Shown here piece by piece: positions 8,137 through 17,075 of a DNA stretch of 44,474 nucleotides. The notes beneath the pieces were generated by a model. The model was not told the DNA's origin and searched no databases. It worked only from the letters and a program-made list of their open reading frames with translations. Each line of letters starts with the position of its first letter. The stretch's first letter is position 1. Origin of the DNA: Chryseobacterium sp. CH21 (GTDB lineage: Bacteria; Bacteroidota; Bacteroidia; Flavobacteriales; Weeksellaceae). Location of the stretch: positions 1 to 44,474 of the forward strand of contig NZ_QICI01000046.1 in the NCBI RefSeq assembly GCF_004119445.1, written 5' to 3'. A program made the translations under genes and the position numbers.

Positions 8137-8593
8137 AATTTTAGGATTACTGTCACTTATCCTTTTCTTTAGCTGCAACTCTTCCTCAGGAGGAGATGTC
8201 ATCATGAATTCCGTTGATAACAAATGGAATAAGAAAAGTGAGCAAAAATTTAATCTTGAAATTTCAGATCCGCAGAATCCTAAAAATATTATATTTGTTG
8301 TAAGAAATAACAACAGTTATCCTTACAGTAATATAAGGTTTATAGTGAATTTCACCAATCTCCAAAACAAAAAAAAGGAAACAGATACCTTGAATTATAT
8401 ACTGGCAAAACCAAATGGAGAGTGGCTTGGTACAGGGTTTGGTGATACGAAGGAAACTTTGTTTCAGTATAAAGTAAAGTATACATTCCCAACAAAAGGA
8501 AAATATGAAATCGGTCTGATACAGGCAATGAGGAATGACAACCTTGTGGGAATTGAGGATATTGGGGTAAAAATAGAAACGGCTAAACCGTAA
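8129..8593 (+). CDS. gldH: Gliding motility lipoprotein GldH
   Basis: The product is 154 residues with signal peptide MHKILGLLSLILFFSC and lipobox LFFSC (C16). The mature protein (SSGGDVIMNSVDNKW, later YSNIRFIVNF and DTLNYILAKPNGEWLGTGFG) resembles GldH, a lipoprotein required for gliding in Flavobacterium johnsoniae. Most Chryseobacterium do not glide, but they keep gld genes, in part for type IX secretion. The frame is open further upstream inside ricT; the ATG at 8129 is chosen because it begins the signal peptide and overlaps the ricT stop by 8 bases, suggesting translational coupling. The same ricT-gldH-PBP order is, to my knowledge, found in other flavobacteria. Confidence 0.85.
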   Translation: MHKILGLLSLILFFSCNSSSGGDVIMNSVDNKWNKKSEQKFNLEISDPQNPKNIIFVVRNNNSYPYSNIRFIVNFTNLQNKKKETDTLNYILAKPNGEWLGTGFGDTKETLFQYKVKYTFPTKGKYEIGLIQAMRNDNLVGIEDIGVKIETAKP

Positions 8594-8599
8594 CCATAA

Positions 8600-10978
8600 A
8601 TGGAAGAAAACAAAAAAAATGCAGGAAATAAGGGGAAAACATTTCCTCTGCCTCCCAAAAAAAAGAAAGATACCTCCTGGAGAAAATGGGTCTCATTCAT
8701 TTGGATCGGACTTGTTGCAGTAGTTCTGGGAATTTCAGGACTTTTCTTTGCGGTCTCTCAAGGATTTCTTGGGGAAATGCCTGATGTAAAAGAACTTGAA
8801 AATCCAAACATCTTTGTGGCTTCAGAGATTATTTCTTCAGATGGAGTTACTTTGGGTAAATTCGAAAAAGAGAAAACACAACCTATCGTTTATAAGGATC
8901 TTCCTCCTTTCCTTATTTATGCCCTTCAGGCTAAAGAAGATGAGCGTTTCAAAGAACATTCAGGAATTGACCTTCAGTCTGTTGCCAGAGCCGTAGTTTT
9001 TGGCGGTGGCCGAGGTGGAGGATCTACCATAACCCAGCAGTTGGCTAAATTACTTTTCACAGGGAAAAGAGCGGACAATAAAATTAAAGCTGTTTTTCAA
9101 AAGCTTAAAGAATGGGTAGTGGCTGTAAGCCTTGAAAAAAGATATACCAAAGAAGAAATTGTAACCTTATATTTCAATAAGTTTGACTTTTTATACAATG
9201 CAAACGGTATTGAAATGGCTTCCAAAATATACTTCAACAAGAAGACATCCGAGCTTACTTTACCCGAAGCGACCATGTTTGTTGCCATGCTTGAAAATCC
9301 GGTAAAAAACAACCCGATGAGAAATCCGGAAAGAGCAAAAGCGAGAAGAGATGTTGTTTTGGATCAAATGCTAAAAACAGGTTATATAGATCAGGCTACT
9401 TTTGATAAAGCTGCTGCAACACCTATTACATTAGATTATCATCCCATCAAAAATATTAATGATGACTATTCTGCCTATTACAAATTTTATCTGAGAAAAG
9501 AGATTGACAAATATCTTGAAGCCAACGAAAAAGAAACCGGCAAAAAGCTGAACCTTTACAAAGACGGGCTAAAAATATATGTTACTCTTGATTCTAAAAT
9601 GCAGAAATATGCGGAAGACGCCATCAAGGAACATTTAACGGATCTTCAGAAAAGATTTGATGCAGAACAGAGAGGAAGAAAGAACAGACCATTCTATTAT
9701 CTGAATGACAAACAAATCAATGATGTAATGGTTCAGGCTATGAAAAGAACCGGCCGATACAAACTGTTGAAAGCCGACGGTATGCCTGACGACTCTATCA
9801 TGATGGAATTCAAGAAACCTATCAAAACTTCACGATTCACATGGAGCGGAGAAGAAGAGATAGAAATGTCCCCTTGGGATTCTATCAGATATCACAAACA
9901 GATCGCACAGGCAGGTTTGATGTCTATGGTTCCGGGAACCGGAGAAATCAAAGCCTGGGTAGGAGGTATAGACTGGCAGCACTTCCAATATGACCACATT
10001 AAGCAAGGTAAGAGACAGGTAGGATCTACATTCAAACCTTTCGTATATGCAACTGCAATTATGAAACTGGGGATGACTCCTTGTTCAGCAGTTTCTAACG
10101 GAACTTATGATCATAACGGATGGCATGTACCGGGAAGAGGCGGAATGCTTACTTTAAAAGATGCATTGGCACACTCTCAAAACCCTGTTGCTGCAAGACT
10201 TATTGAAATGACGGGAGTAGATGCTGTAATCCAGACGGCAAGAGATCTGGGAGTAACAGAAGATATTCCAAGAAATAATACCATTGCTTTAGGTTCATCA
10301 GACATTACGATTTATGAAATGCTAGGTGCCTACAGTACTTTTGCCAACTATGGTAACTACATCAAGCCAGAAATGATCTGGAGAATTGAAGATGCCAACG
10401 GTAGAGTAATTAAAGAAGTAAACGCAGAGCCGAAAGAAGTCATGAACCCAATGTATGCATACACCATGATTGAACTAATGAAAGGGGTAGCACAATTCGG
10501 AACCGCTTCCGGAGAACTGGGAAGAAAAGGAATTTCTAAAGCAGTGGAAATTGCTGGTAAAACAGGAACAACTCAGAACAACTCGGATGGATGGTTCATG
10601 GGAATCACACCCAAATTAGCAACCGGAGCATGGGTTGGATGGGAAGACAGAGCAACTCACTTCTTTGGTACAGGTGAAGGTCAGGGTGCGAAAATGGCAT
10701 TACCCATCTGGGCAATCTTCATGAAGAAAGTATGGGCGGATAAAAGTTTAGGAGTAACTCCTGATGATAAATTTATCAAACCTTCAGACTGGAAAGATGG
10801 CTGTGCTAATCTTAAAGGCTTAAGCGGAGGGTATGGAGACGACGGAAGTCTTCAGACTATTGATGAGATCAAAAATCCAAGACCTGTAGATCCTTCCCCT
10901 AAAAAACCAACAGAAAAGAAAGAGGATAACATTAATGAAAATCTTCATTCCAATGATGAAGTAGATTTCAATAAATAA
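8600..10978 (+). CDS. Class A penicillin-binding protein (PBP1A type)
   Basis: This bifunctional peptidoglycan synthase has 792 residues: glycosyltransferase (GT51) polymerises lipid II and transpeptidase cross-links the strands. The cytoplasmic N-terminus is Lys-rich (LPPKKKKDTSW), followed by one membrane anchor at about residues 31-54. GT51 motifs are EDERFKEHSGID near 114 and GGGSTITQQLAKLLF near 139. Transpeptidase motifs are GSTFKPF (S-x-x-K) near 474, SQNPVAARL (S-x-N) near 530 and KTGTTQNNSDGWFMG (K-T-G) near 655. It follows gldH by 6 bases and ends the operon at a terminator. The acidic, Lys-rich C-terminal tail after about residue 760 has no recognised domain. Confidence 0.95.
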   Translation: MEENKKNAGNKGKTFPLPPKKKKDTSWRKWVSFIWIGLVAVVLGISGLFFAVSQGFLGEMPDVKELENPNIFVASEIISSDGVTLGKFEKEKTQPIVYKDLPPFLIYALQAKEDERFKEHSGIDLQSVARAVVFGGGRGGGSTITQQLAKLLFTGKRADNKIKAVFQKLKEWVVAVSLEKRYTKEEIVTLYFNKFDFLYNANGIEMASKIYFNKKTSELTLPEATMFVAMLENPVKNNPMRNPERAKARRDVVLDQMLKTGYIDQATFDKAAATPITLDYHPIKNINDDYSAYYKFYLRKEIDKYLEANEKETGKKLNLYKDGLKIYVTLDSKMQKYAEDAIKEHLTDLQKRFDAEQRGRKNRPFYYLNDKQINDVMVQAMKRTGRYKLLKADGMPDDSIMMEFKKPIKTSRFTWSGEEEIEMSPWDSIRYHKQIAQAGLMSMVPGTGEIKAWVGGIDWQHFQYDHIKQGKRQVGSTFKPFVYATAIMKLGMTPCSAVSNGTYDHNGWHVPGRGGMLTLKDALAHSQNPVAARLIEMTGVDAVIQTARDLGVTEDIPRNNTIALGSSDITIYEMLGAYSTFANYGNYIKPEMIWRIEDANGRVIKEVNAEPKEVMNPMYAYTMIELMKGVAQFGTASGELGRKGISKAVEIAGKTGTTQNNSDGWFMGITPKLATGAWVGWEDRATHFFGTGEGQGAKMALPIWAIFMKKVWADKSLGVTPDDKFIKPSDWKDGCANLKGLSGGYGDDGSLQTIDEIKNPRPVDPSPKKPTEKKEDNINENLHSNDEVDFNK

Positions 10979-10998
10979 ATTCTCTTTTAGAAATATAC

Positions 10999-11033
10999 AA
11001 GACCTTTCAATAATTTGGAAGGTCTTTTCTTTT
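10999..11033 (+). terminator. Terminator after the PBP gene
   Basis: AAGACCTTTC and GGAAGGTCTT form a 10-bp stem (one G-U) around an 8-base AT loop, followed by TTCTTTT. Confidence 0.8.
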
Positions 11034-11041
11034 ATAATTAA

Positions 11042-11049
11042 TACCTTTG
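11042..11049 (+). promoter_or_regulatory. selO promoter -7 element
   Basis: TACCTTTG matches TAnnTTTG exactly and ends 4 bases before the selO ATG. Transcription should begin at or within a few bases of the start codon, so the mRNA may be leaderless. Confidence 0.55.
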
Positions 11050-11053
11050 AACT

Positions 11054-12595
11054 ATGAATATCGAACGCATCAGACAGCCTTTCATCGAAAATTTCCCAGG
11101 TGATTTTTCTAACAACCCAATGCAGAGAAATACACCAAAGGTTTTATTTGCCACCACTAAACCCGCCGGTTTTGATAAACCCGAAGTAATTGCTTTTAAC
11201 GAAGCCTTATCGGAAGAAATAGGATTAGGAAAATTTGAAGATAAAGATCTGGACTTTCTTGTGGGGAACAATCTTCCGGAAAACGTTCAAACTTATGCTA
11301 CAGCTTACGCAGGACATCAGTTCGGGAACTGGGCAGGCCAGCTTGGGGATGGAAGAGCTATTCTTGCAGGAGAGATTACAAATGATTCCGGGAAAAAAAC
11401 AGAAATCCAATGGAAAGGAGCCGGAGCTACTCCATACTCCAGACATGCTGATGGAAGAGCCGTATTAAGATCTTCTGTACGGGAATACCTGATGAGTGAA
11501 GCCATGTATCATTTAGGGATTCCTACAACAAGAGCATTGAGTCTGGCTTTTACCGGCGAAGATGTAATGCGCGATATTATGTACAGCGGAAATCCACAGC
11601 TTGAAAAAGGAGCCGTAGTCATCAGAACAGCTGAAAGCTTTCTACGTTTCGGACATTTTGAGTTAATATCTGCGCAAAGAGAATACAATAGTCTTCAGGA
11701 ATTGGCAGATTTTACTATTGAAAACTATTATCCGGAAATTACATCATCTGATAGTCAGAGATACAAAGATTTCTTCAAAAATATTTGCATCCGTACTGCA
11801 GACTTAATGGTTGAATGGTTTAGAATAGGTTTTGTACATGGCGTTATGAATACAGATAACATGTCTGTTCTGGGATTAACAATTGATTACGGACCTTATT
11901 CTATGATGGATGAATACGATTTGAATTTCACTCCCAATACAACAGACCTTCCCGGAAGAAGATATGCTTTCGGAAAACAGGGACAAATTGCCCAATGGAA
12001 TCTTTGGCAGCTTGCCAATGCCCTTCATCCATTAATTAAAGATGAAAAGTTTTTAGAAGACACTTTAAATAATTTCGGAACCTATTTCTGGGAAGCACAT
12101 GATCAGATGCTCTGTAAAAAATTCGGGTTTGATCAGCTTCAAAAAGAGGATGAAGATTTTTTCACGAATTGGCAGGGATTAATGCAGGAACTTCAGTTAG
12201 ACTACACCTTATTTTTCAATCAATTGGAGAAAATAACTCCAGACACCAACCTGAAAGATCATTTTAAAGAGGTTTCCTACATTATTTTTAATAAAGAAAT
12301 GTTGGAAAAACTAGGTCATTTCATTACTAGCTATCAAAAAAGATTAGATTTAAATTCTATTTCAAAAGAAGATTCAGTAGCGATGATGAAAAAGACAAAC
12401 CCCAAATTCATTCTTAGAAACTACCTCCTTTATGAATGCATTGAAGAAATCAGTAATGGCAAAAGAGAAATGCTGGAAAAACTTACCAAAGCCTTAGAAT
12501 CTCCTTATCAGGAAATATATCCTGAGTTTTCTGCTAAAAGACCATCCGGCTATGATGACACCGCAGGATGCTCTACCCTTTCGTGTAGCTCTTAG
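11054..12595 (+). CDS. selO: Protein adenylyltransferase SelO (YdiU/UPF0061 family)
   Basis: SelO is a pseudokinase-fold enzyme that transfers AMP from ATP to Ser, Thr or Tyr side chains of proteins and takes part in the oxidative stress response. The 513-residue protein has the conserved blocks YAGHQFGNWAGQLGDGRA near residue 80, QWKGAGATPYSRHADGRAVL near 119, and VHGVMNTDNMSVLGLTIDYG near 258 with the catalytic N and D. The C-terminus is AGCSTLSCSS: C511 sits third from the end, the position of selenocysteine in animal SelO. It is a single-gene unit. The ATG at 11054 is very close to the promoter, but the family N-terminus (FIENFPGDF) requires it. Confidence 0.95.
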   Translation: MNIERIRQPFIENFPGDFSNNPMQRNTPKVLFATTKPAGFDKPEVIAFNEALSEEIGLGKFEDKDLDFLVGNNLPENVQTYATAYAGHQFGNWAGQLGDGRAILAGEITNDSGKKTEIQWKGAGATPYSRHADGRAVLRSSVREYLMSEAMYHLGIPTTRALSLAFTGEDVMRDIMYSGNPQLEKGAVVIRTAESFLRFGHFELISAQREYNSLQELADFTIENYYPEITSSDSQRYKDFFKNICIRTADLMVEWFRIGFVHGVMNTDNMSVLGLTIDYGPYSMMDEYDLNFTPNTTDLPGRRYAFGKQGQIAQWNLWQLANALHPLIKDEKFLEDTLNNFGTYFWEAHDQMLCKKFGFDQLQKEDEDFFTNWQGLMQELQLDYTLFFNQLEKITPDTNLKDHFKEVSYIIFNKEMLEKLGHFITSYQKRLDLNSISKEDSVAMMKKTNPKFILRNYLLYECIEEISNGKREMLEKLTKALESPYQEIYPEFSAKRPSGYDDTAGCSTLSCSS

Positions 12596-12656
12596 TAAAT
12601 TAATAACAAAAATACTTATTAACTAGTATATTTTTAACATATTAAATATTTTTCAC

Positions 12657-12664
12657 TATATTTA
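12657..12664 (+). promoter_or_regulatory. Near-consensus -7 element of the T9SS cargo gene
   Basis: TATATTTA differs from TAnnTTTG only at the last base and lies 14 bases before the ATG at 12679. It supports 12679 rather than a downstream TTG as the original start. Confidence 0.4.
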
Positions 12665-12678
12665 TAAAAATCTTTAAT

Positions 12679-13541
12679 ATGAAAAAATTGTATTTTCTTT
12701 AGCATTGGTATCATGCTTCTACAGTCATGCCCAAACGCTACTTTCGGAAAGCTTCGAAGGGACGACATTTCCTCCAACAGGATGGACAAAATCTAACACA
12801 AATGCATCAAGAGCATGGGATTTAACAGGTACCGTTTTTTCCGGAACCTCCGCCTCTTCTATTGAACTAAAAACAAGATTTACTATTGCCGGAACGAATT
12901 CTGCAACTATTGACTGGATCTCGGGAGCTAATACTGCAAATCTTGTAAGCCCAACTTTTAGCTTGGTGGGAGCCACAAGTCCAATATTCAGCTTCAAAGT
13001 AAAAGTGGGCTGGGGATATATGATAAGCCTGAATAAAGGTAACCTTCTTGCACAAATCTCAACAGACGGAGGAACCAACTGGACTACTCTTTGGAATGAA
13101 GATAGTGAAACAGCTTTCACCGATGATGGTGATGGCAATATAGATACTGACTTTTACAACACTGTTACCGTACAAAAAAGCCTTACCTCTTATATTGGCC
13201 AGGCCAATGTAAAAATAAGATTCCAATATGTTGCCAATGATGCCGATGCCGTTTCAATTGATGATGTTCAGGTTATTGCCAACGGAACCCTTGGTACAAA
13301 CGAGACCACCAAAACAAGAACCAACAATCTCTCCATTTATCCGAATCCTACAAAAGGAGAAGTCAATATAAAAGTTGATAAAAAAATAAAATCAACATCC
13401 GTTATTGATCTATCAGGAAAAATCATTAGAATCAATAATTCCGGGAGCACAGACATCTCTTCACTTTCAAAAGGAACTTACCTGTTAAAAGTAGACTTCG
13501 CAGACGGAACGTCTACCACAGAAAAAGTGATCAAACAATAG
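12679..13541 (+). CDS. T9SS-secreted protein with C-terminal sorting domain; signal peptide frameshifted as read
   Basis: The mature protein (from about QTLLSESFEGTTFPPTGW) has a beta-sandwich region like those called cleaved-adhesin or MAM-like, including SFEG...PPTGW and ISTDGGTNWTTLW. A type A T9SS sorting domain follows at the end, NLSIYPNPTKGEVNIK through GTYLLKV to the terminal EKVIKQ. It would be exported by Sec and passed through the outer membrane by T9SS. As read, ATG GAA-free AAA AAA TTG runs into TAG after seven codons. One more A in the six-A run at 12682-12687 would give MKKIVFSLALVSCFYSHAQ, a normal signal peptide in frame with the rest. The open frame without that change starts only at a TTG at 12705. 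Function of the domain is unknown, though adhesion is possible. Confidence 0.8.
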
Positions 13542-13564
13542 TCACGTTTATACAATCTTTACAT

Positions 13565-13592
13565 AACCACCAGCTTTTGGTGGTTTTTTTAT
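13565..13592 (+). terminator. Terminator after the T9SS cargo gene
   Basis: AACCACC, loop AGCTTTT and GGTGGTT form a 7-bp stem followed by a run of T. Confidence 0.85.
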
Positions 13593-13594
13593 TT

Positions 13595-13602
13595 TACTTT
13601 TG
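13595..13602 (+). promoter_or_regulatory. Promoter -7 element of the membrane protein gene at 13617
   Basis: TACTTTTG matches TAnnTTTG. It lies 14 bases before a GTG codon and directly after the upstream terminator, leaving no room for a further upstream start. Confidence 0.55.
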
Positions 13603-13616
13603 CAAAAATCTGACAC

Positions 13617-14894
13617 GTGTCTTTTATCAAAACAAAAATTATCAATTTTTTCAAACTGATTTTTCCTTCCACTTATACTGAATTGGCAGTTTTTCTGTTT
13701 TTTATGATCTGCTATGGACTTTTAGGGTCATATATTGCGCTTCATTACAGAATTATTTTTGACAGCAGAATTCCATGGGATGCTTATTTTAGTTTTGATA
13801 ACAAATCTATTCTGATGACAGGAGGTAGTTTTGAAAGACACCCCCTATCCTATTATTTTTTCAACTGGGTAAGAGAATTCTCTTTACTTATTTCAGGCGG
13901 AAAAATGGATGCCAGCTTCAGACTTACCCTGGCATGGCTTAGCAATATCATTATCACTTTAAATATTGTTCAGGTTTTCAAATATTTAAAGAACATTATC
14001 TGCCTTCCTCTTTGGCTAAGTGTTTTAATCGTTTTATTTTTCGGAGCTTTTTCTACCAATATAATACTATCATTCACCCCTGAGAACTTTACATACACTC
14101 TGTTTTTACTCTCCTTATACAATTACTATGCAGCGATAAAGCTAAGAAATGAAGAGAAAACACCCGCAATAGCCCTGTCACTGGCAGGAGTTACTATCGG
14201 AGGGCTTACCATTACCAATTTTGTGAAAGTTTTTATTCCTCTTCTTTTTGAAAAGGGTTTATTTAAAGATTGGAAGAAATTTGGAAACGCCGTAGTAAGA
14301 GTAATGATTACTGTGGTTTGTTTTGTTCTGCTTTATTTAAACAGAATTGATTTCAAATATCAGAATATCTTCTCTAAGACGAATCAACAGTATGAGAAAT
14401 TCTCCAATGTAGAATCTATGCCTACATGGGACATGATTCTTTCTTTCTTTTTCGGAGGTAATATCCTTTTCCCCGGATTCATCATCTCGGATAAACATAA
14501 CATGAAGGGATTTAATTTTAAAGGACTGTATATGGACCTTTACTCATCAGCTTTTCCTTACTTCTTTATAGCCATATTACTAATCCTCCTTATTTGGAGT
14601 TATTCTAAAAATTTCAAAAATAAATGGGTTCAGGTTATTGCCATCTCATTTTTCGTTGATATTGTGATCCACTGCGTGATGAGGTTTGGGCTTCACACTT
14701 CGTATATCTACGGAGGACATTTTGTTTTTGTCTACCCGCTTCTTTTAGGATGGCTATTTTATGCTTACAGATCATCACCAAAGATGATGTCATTTTTATC
14801 ATTGACTCTTGCAGTATTATTCATTTATCTTCTGATCAATAATATATTTCGAATGGCAGAATTTTTCTGGTTTATGGAAACTTATTATCAATAA
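13617..14894 (+). CDS. Multipass membrane protein, possibly DUF6080 family
   Basis: The 425-residue product has about ten hydrophobic segments and no soluble domain. After the first segment (ELAVFLFFMICYGLLGSYIA) comes a polar loop with FDSRIPWDAYFSFDNKS and GGSFERHPLSYYFFNW. Acidic residues in the first periplasmic loop of a multi-span protein recall GT-C glycosyltransferases, but that is only a resemblance. I believe Bacteroidota proteins like this are grouped as DUF6080, from memory. The start is a GTG, forced by the promoter position. A hairpin terminator follows, and the next gene is convergent. Confidence 0.65.
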   Translation: MSFIKTKIINFFKLIFPSTYTELAVFLFFMICYGLLGSYIALHYRIIFDSRIPWDAYFSFDNKSILMTGGSFERHPLSYYFFNWVREFSLLISGGKMDASFRLTLAWLSNIIITLNIVQVFKYLKNIICLPLWLSVLIVLFFGAFSTNIILSFTPENFTYTLFLLSLYNYYAAIKLRNEEKTPAIALSLAGVTIGGLTITNFVKVFIPLLFEKGLFKDWKKFGNAVVRVMITVVCFVLLYLNRIDFKYQNIFSKTNQQYEKFSNVESMPTWDMILSFFFGGNILFPGFIISDKHNMKGFNFKGLYMDLYSSAFPYFFIAILLILLIWSYSKNFKNKWVQVIAISFFVDIVIHCVMRFGLHTSYIYGGHFVFVYPLLLGWLFYAYRSSPKMMSFLSLTLAVLFIYLLINNIFRMAEFFWFMETYYQ

Positions 14895-14927
14895 AAAAGC
14901 TGAGAAAATTTCTCAGCTTTTTTTATT
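14893..14927. terminator. Bidirectional terminator between convergent genes
   Basis: GCTGAGA and TCTCAGC pair around AAATT. The stem has A-runs on the left and T-runs on the right, so it can stop the membrane protein gene from the left and the SPOR gene from the right. Confidence 0.8.
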
Positions 14928-14951
14928 ATTTATTTCGAATAGAATCTTTTT

Positions 14952-15509
14952 TTATTTTGCTTCCGCACAGAAAATTCTATATTGTACAGCAACTGCAGAT
15001 TTAAAATACTCTCTAATCTTTGAAAGGTCGCTGGCAGCACTTTGTTTAGTGAAATAACTTCCTGCCAGAATTTTATAATTCGGTCTTAAAGAAGCATCTG
15101 TTTCTACCTTAAGGTTAGGGAATCTTTTTCTGAAATAAGACTTAACTTCATTAGCCTCTTCATTACTTTTCACGGTTGTAATCTGGATTTTAAACCCTAA
15201 AATTCTAGGATTTTTCTTACAAATTTCAGCATTGGTAAGTTCTCTGTTCGGAACATAGATTTTGGGAGGTTTTGTATTGATCCCTGTAGAAATTCCACTA
15301 TCATTAGAGCTGAAATCTTTAGGAGAATTGGCAGGAGCAGTTTTAGCACATTTTCCTTCAATTCCTTCCAAAGCAGCATTTATTTTGGAATCCATAGTCA
15401 TAACAAGCTCTGTCCCGGAAAGGGTGTCCTTTTTAACAACTTGCTGGGCTCCAACACTATAAAAACCAAATAGTGATAATATCGAAAATATTTTAATCAA
15501 ATTTCTCAT
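14952..15509 (-). CDS. Exported SPOR-domain protein
   Basis: The 185-residue product has signal peptide MRNLIKIFSILSLFGFYSVG with cleavage near AQ. A linker with two cysteines (KCAKTAP, AEICKKN) precedes a C-terminal SPOR domain at about residues 105-180 (GFKIQITTVKSNEEANEVKS, KILAGSYFTKQSAASDLSKI). SPOR domains bind denuded glycan strands of peptidoglycan and often localise proteins to the septum. No enzymatic domain is present, so a structural or targeting role is likely. It diverges from actA, with its promoter at 15525-15556. Confidence 0.85.
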   Translation of the reverse strand: MRNLIKIFSILSLFGFYSVGAQQVVKKDTLSGTELVMTMDSKINAALEGIEGKCAKTAPANSPKDFSSNDSGISTGINTKPPKIYVPNRELTNAEICKKNPRILGFKIQITTVKSNEEANEVKSYFRKRFPNLKVETDASLRPNYKILAGSYFTKQSAASDLSKIREYFKSAVAVQYRIFCAEAK

Positions 15510-15524
15510 TTAAACTTGTTTGCG

Positions 15525-15556
15525 CAAATTTATACAAATTAAAAAACTATACCAAA
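15525..15556 (-). promoter_or_regulatory. SPOR gene promoter, both elements
   Basis: On the minus strand TTTG (15556-15553), a 20-base spacer and TAAATTTG (15532-15525) form a full consensus promoter 16 bases upstream of the start codon. Confidence 0.75.
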
Positions 15557-15638
15557 CTAGTTATTTAGAATCAATACAAATTAAACGTAAATGATATTTT
15601 CCCTTTTCGATATACCGTTAAATTCCTGTTAAAAATAT

Positions 15639-15646
15639 TATTTTTG
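15639..15646 (+). promoter_or_regulatory. Promoter -7 element of the act operon
   Basis: TATTTTTG, a perfect TAnnTTTG match, 47 bases before the actA ATG. It is divergent from the SPOR gene promoter. Confidence 0.6.
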
Positions 15647-15693
15647 CGGAATTGATTGAATGTTCAATAATTTACTAACATAAGATAATTTAA

Positions 15694-17052
15694 ATGATTA
15701 GTTGGAGAAAGCATTATAAAAAAACGTTGATCGCAATAGGCTTATTGCTATCAACCAGTGCTTCATTTTACGGGCAAGACGGCGATCCTAAAAACGGAGA
15801 GAAACTTTTCAAAGCGAATTGTACTGCATGTCACGCGCTGGACAAACAAGTTGTTGGACCACCATTAAAGGGGGTTGTAGAACGAGTAAAGACAGAAGGT
15901 GGTGTAGACAAAGATTGGCTTCACAAGTGGATCAAAGACAACAAAGCTCTAAGGGCTTCTGGGGATAAATACGCCAATGAGATTTTTGAAAAGTTTAATA
16001 AGACTGAAATGCAGGTCTTTCCAAATCTTACAGATAAGGATATTGACGACATTTTAGCTTTCACGACTAATCCTCCTGCTCCGGAAGAGAAAAAGCCGGC
16101 AGCAACTCCTGCAGCTGACGCTTCTGCGGCAGCACCAGCAGACAAAACAACGACAAACGTTGTCATCATTTCACTTTTAGCGATTGCAGGTTTACTGGTT
16201 TGGATCTTGGTTAAACTAAGACAACTGGTAACGTTAGGTCAGTCTGAAGAATTAGCAGGATTGAACGAGACAAGAGTTCGTTCGTTCAGTGAAATGTATG
16301 AAAAGTTCCACTTTATCGGTAAAGGCTTATTAGCTATTCTGGCTATTCTAGCAGCTTACGGAGTATGGAACTGGCTGATGTGGATCGGGGTTTACAAAGG
16401 GTATAAGCCTGAGCAGCCTATTTACTTCTCTCACAAAATCCACGCTGGAGAACAGAAAATTGACTGTCAATTATGTCACTCTAGTGCTAAATACGGAAAA
16501 GTATCTGAAATTCCTTCTATGAACGTTTGTATGAACTGTCACAGAACAATTTCTGAATACAACGCAGATCACTACATGGAGCCAGGAAAAGATAAGGCAT
16601 TCTATGACGGAGAAATCCAGAAGATCTATGCAGCAACAGGTTGGGATCCTGCAAAACAACAGTACACAGGAAAAACACAGCCGGTTGAATGGACAAGAAT
16701 CCACAACATGCCAGACTTCGTTTACTTCAACCACTCTCAGCACGTTGTAGCAGGTGAGCAGGCGATTATCAATTCTTTCAACAAAAAGAACCCTAACAAC
16801 AAAATTGATGTTGTATGTAAGGCTTGTCACGGTAAAATTGATACAATGAATGTTGTTCAGATGGCAAACGACTTTACTATGGGATGGTGTATCGAGTGCC
16901 ACAGAACGACTGAAGTTGATATGAACAACGGTTATAATAAAGAGTACTTCAAAAATCTACATGACAAGTTGAAAAAACAGTATCCACAAGATGGAGGTAA
17001 GATCACTGTAGATGCCATTGGAGGTCTTGAGTGTGGTAAATGTCATTATTAA
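15694..17052 (+). CDS. actA: Alternative complex III subunit ActA, multiheme cytochrome c with fused monoheme domain
   Basis: ActA is the periplasmic multiheme cytochrome c subunit of alternative complex III (ACIII), a menaquinol:electron acceptor oxidoreductase. A signal peptide (about residues 1-27) is followed by a class I cytochrome domain with CTACH at 43-47. A Pro/Ala linker and two membrane segments near 155-175 and 208-232 come next. The C-terminal part has five heme motifs: CQLCH, CMNCH, CKACH, CIECH and CGKCH. That makes six CxxCH motifs; the classical ActA has five, and the N-terminal monoheme fusion is a form seen in Bacteroidota. It opens the actABCDEF operon. Confidence 0.92.
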   Translation: MISWRKHYKKTLIAIGLLLSTSASFYGQDGDPKNGEKLFKANCTACHALDKQVVGPPLKGVVERVKTEGGVDKDWLHKWIKDNKALRASGDKYANEIFEKFNKTEMQVFPNLTDKDIDDILAFTTNPPAPEEKKPAATPAADASAAAPADKTTTNVVIISLLAIAGLLVWILVKLRQLVTLGQSEELAGLNETRVRSFSEMYEKFHFIGKGLLAILAILAAYGVWNWLMWIGVYKGYKPEQPIYFSHKIHAGEQKIDCQLCHSSAKYGKVSEIPSMNVCMNCHRTISEYNADHYMEPGKDKAFYDGEIQKIYAATGWDPAKQQYTGKTQPVEWTRIHNMPDFVYFNHSQHVVAGEQAIINSFNKKNPNNKIDVVCKACHGKIDTMNVVQMANDFTMGWCIECHRTTEVDMNNGYNKEYFKNLHDKLKKQYPQDGGKITVDAIGGLECGKCHY

Positions 17053-17075
17053 TAACTAAAAAATTAGAAGTATAA

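Noticed and set aside
7699..8313. A 204-codon open frame on the minus strand opposite the ricT tail and gldH
   Set aside because: Its protein is a Leu/Phe/Ser/Val-rich mirror of the Asn/Gln/Lys-rich tail of ricT. It has no promoter or family resemblance.
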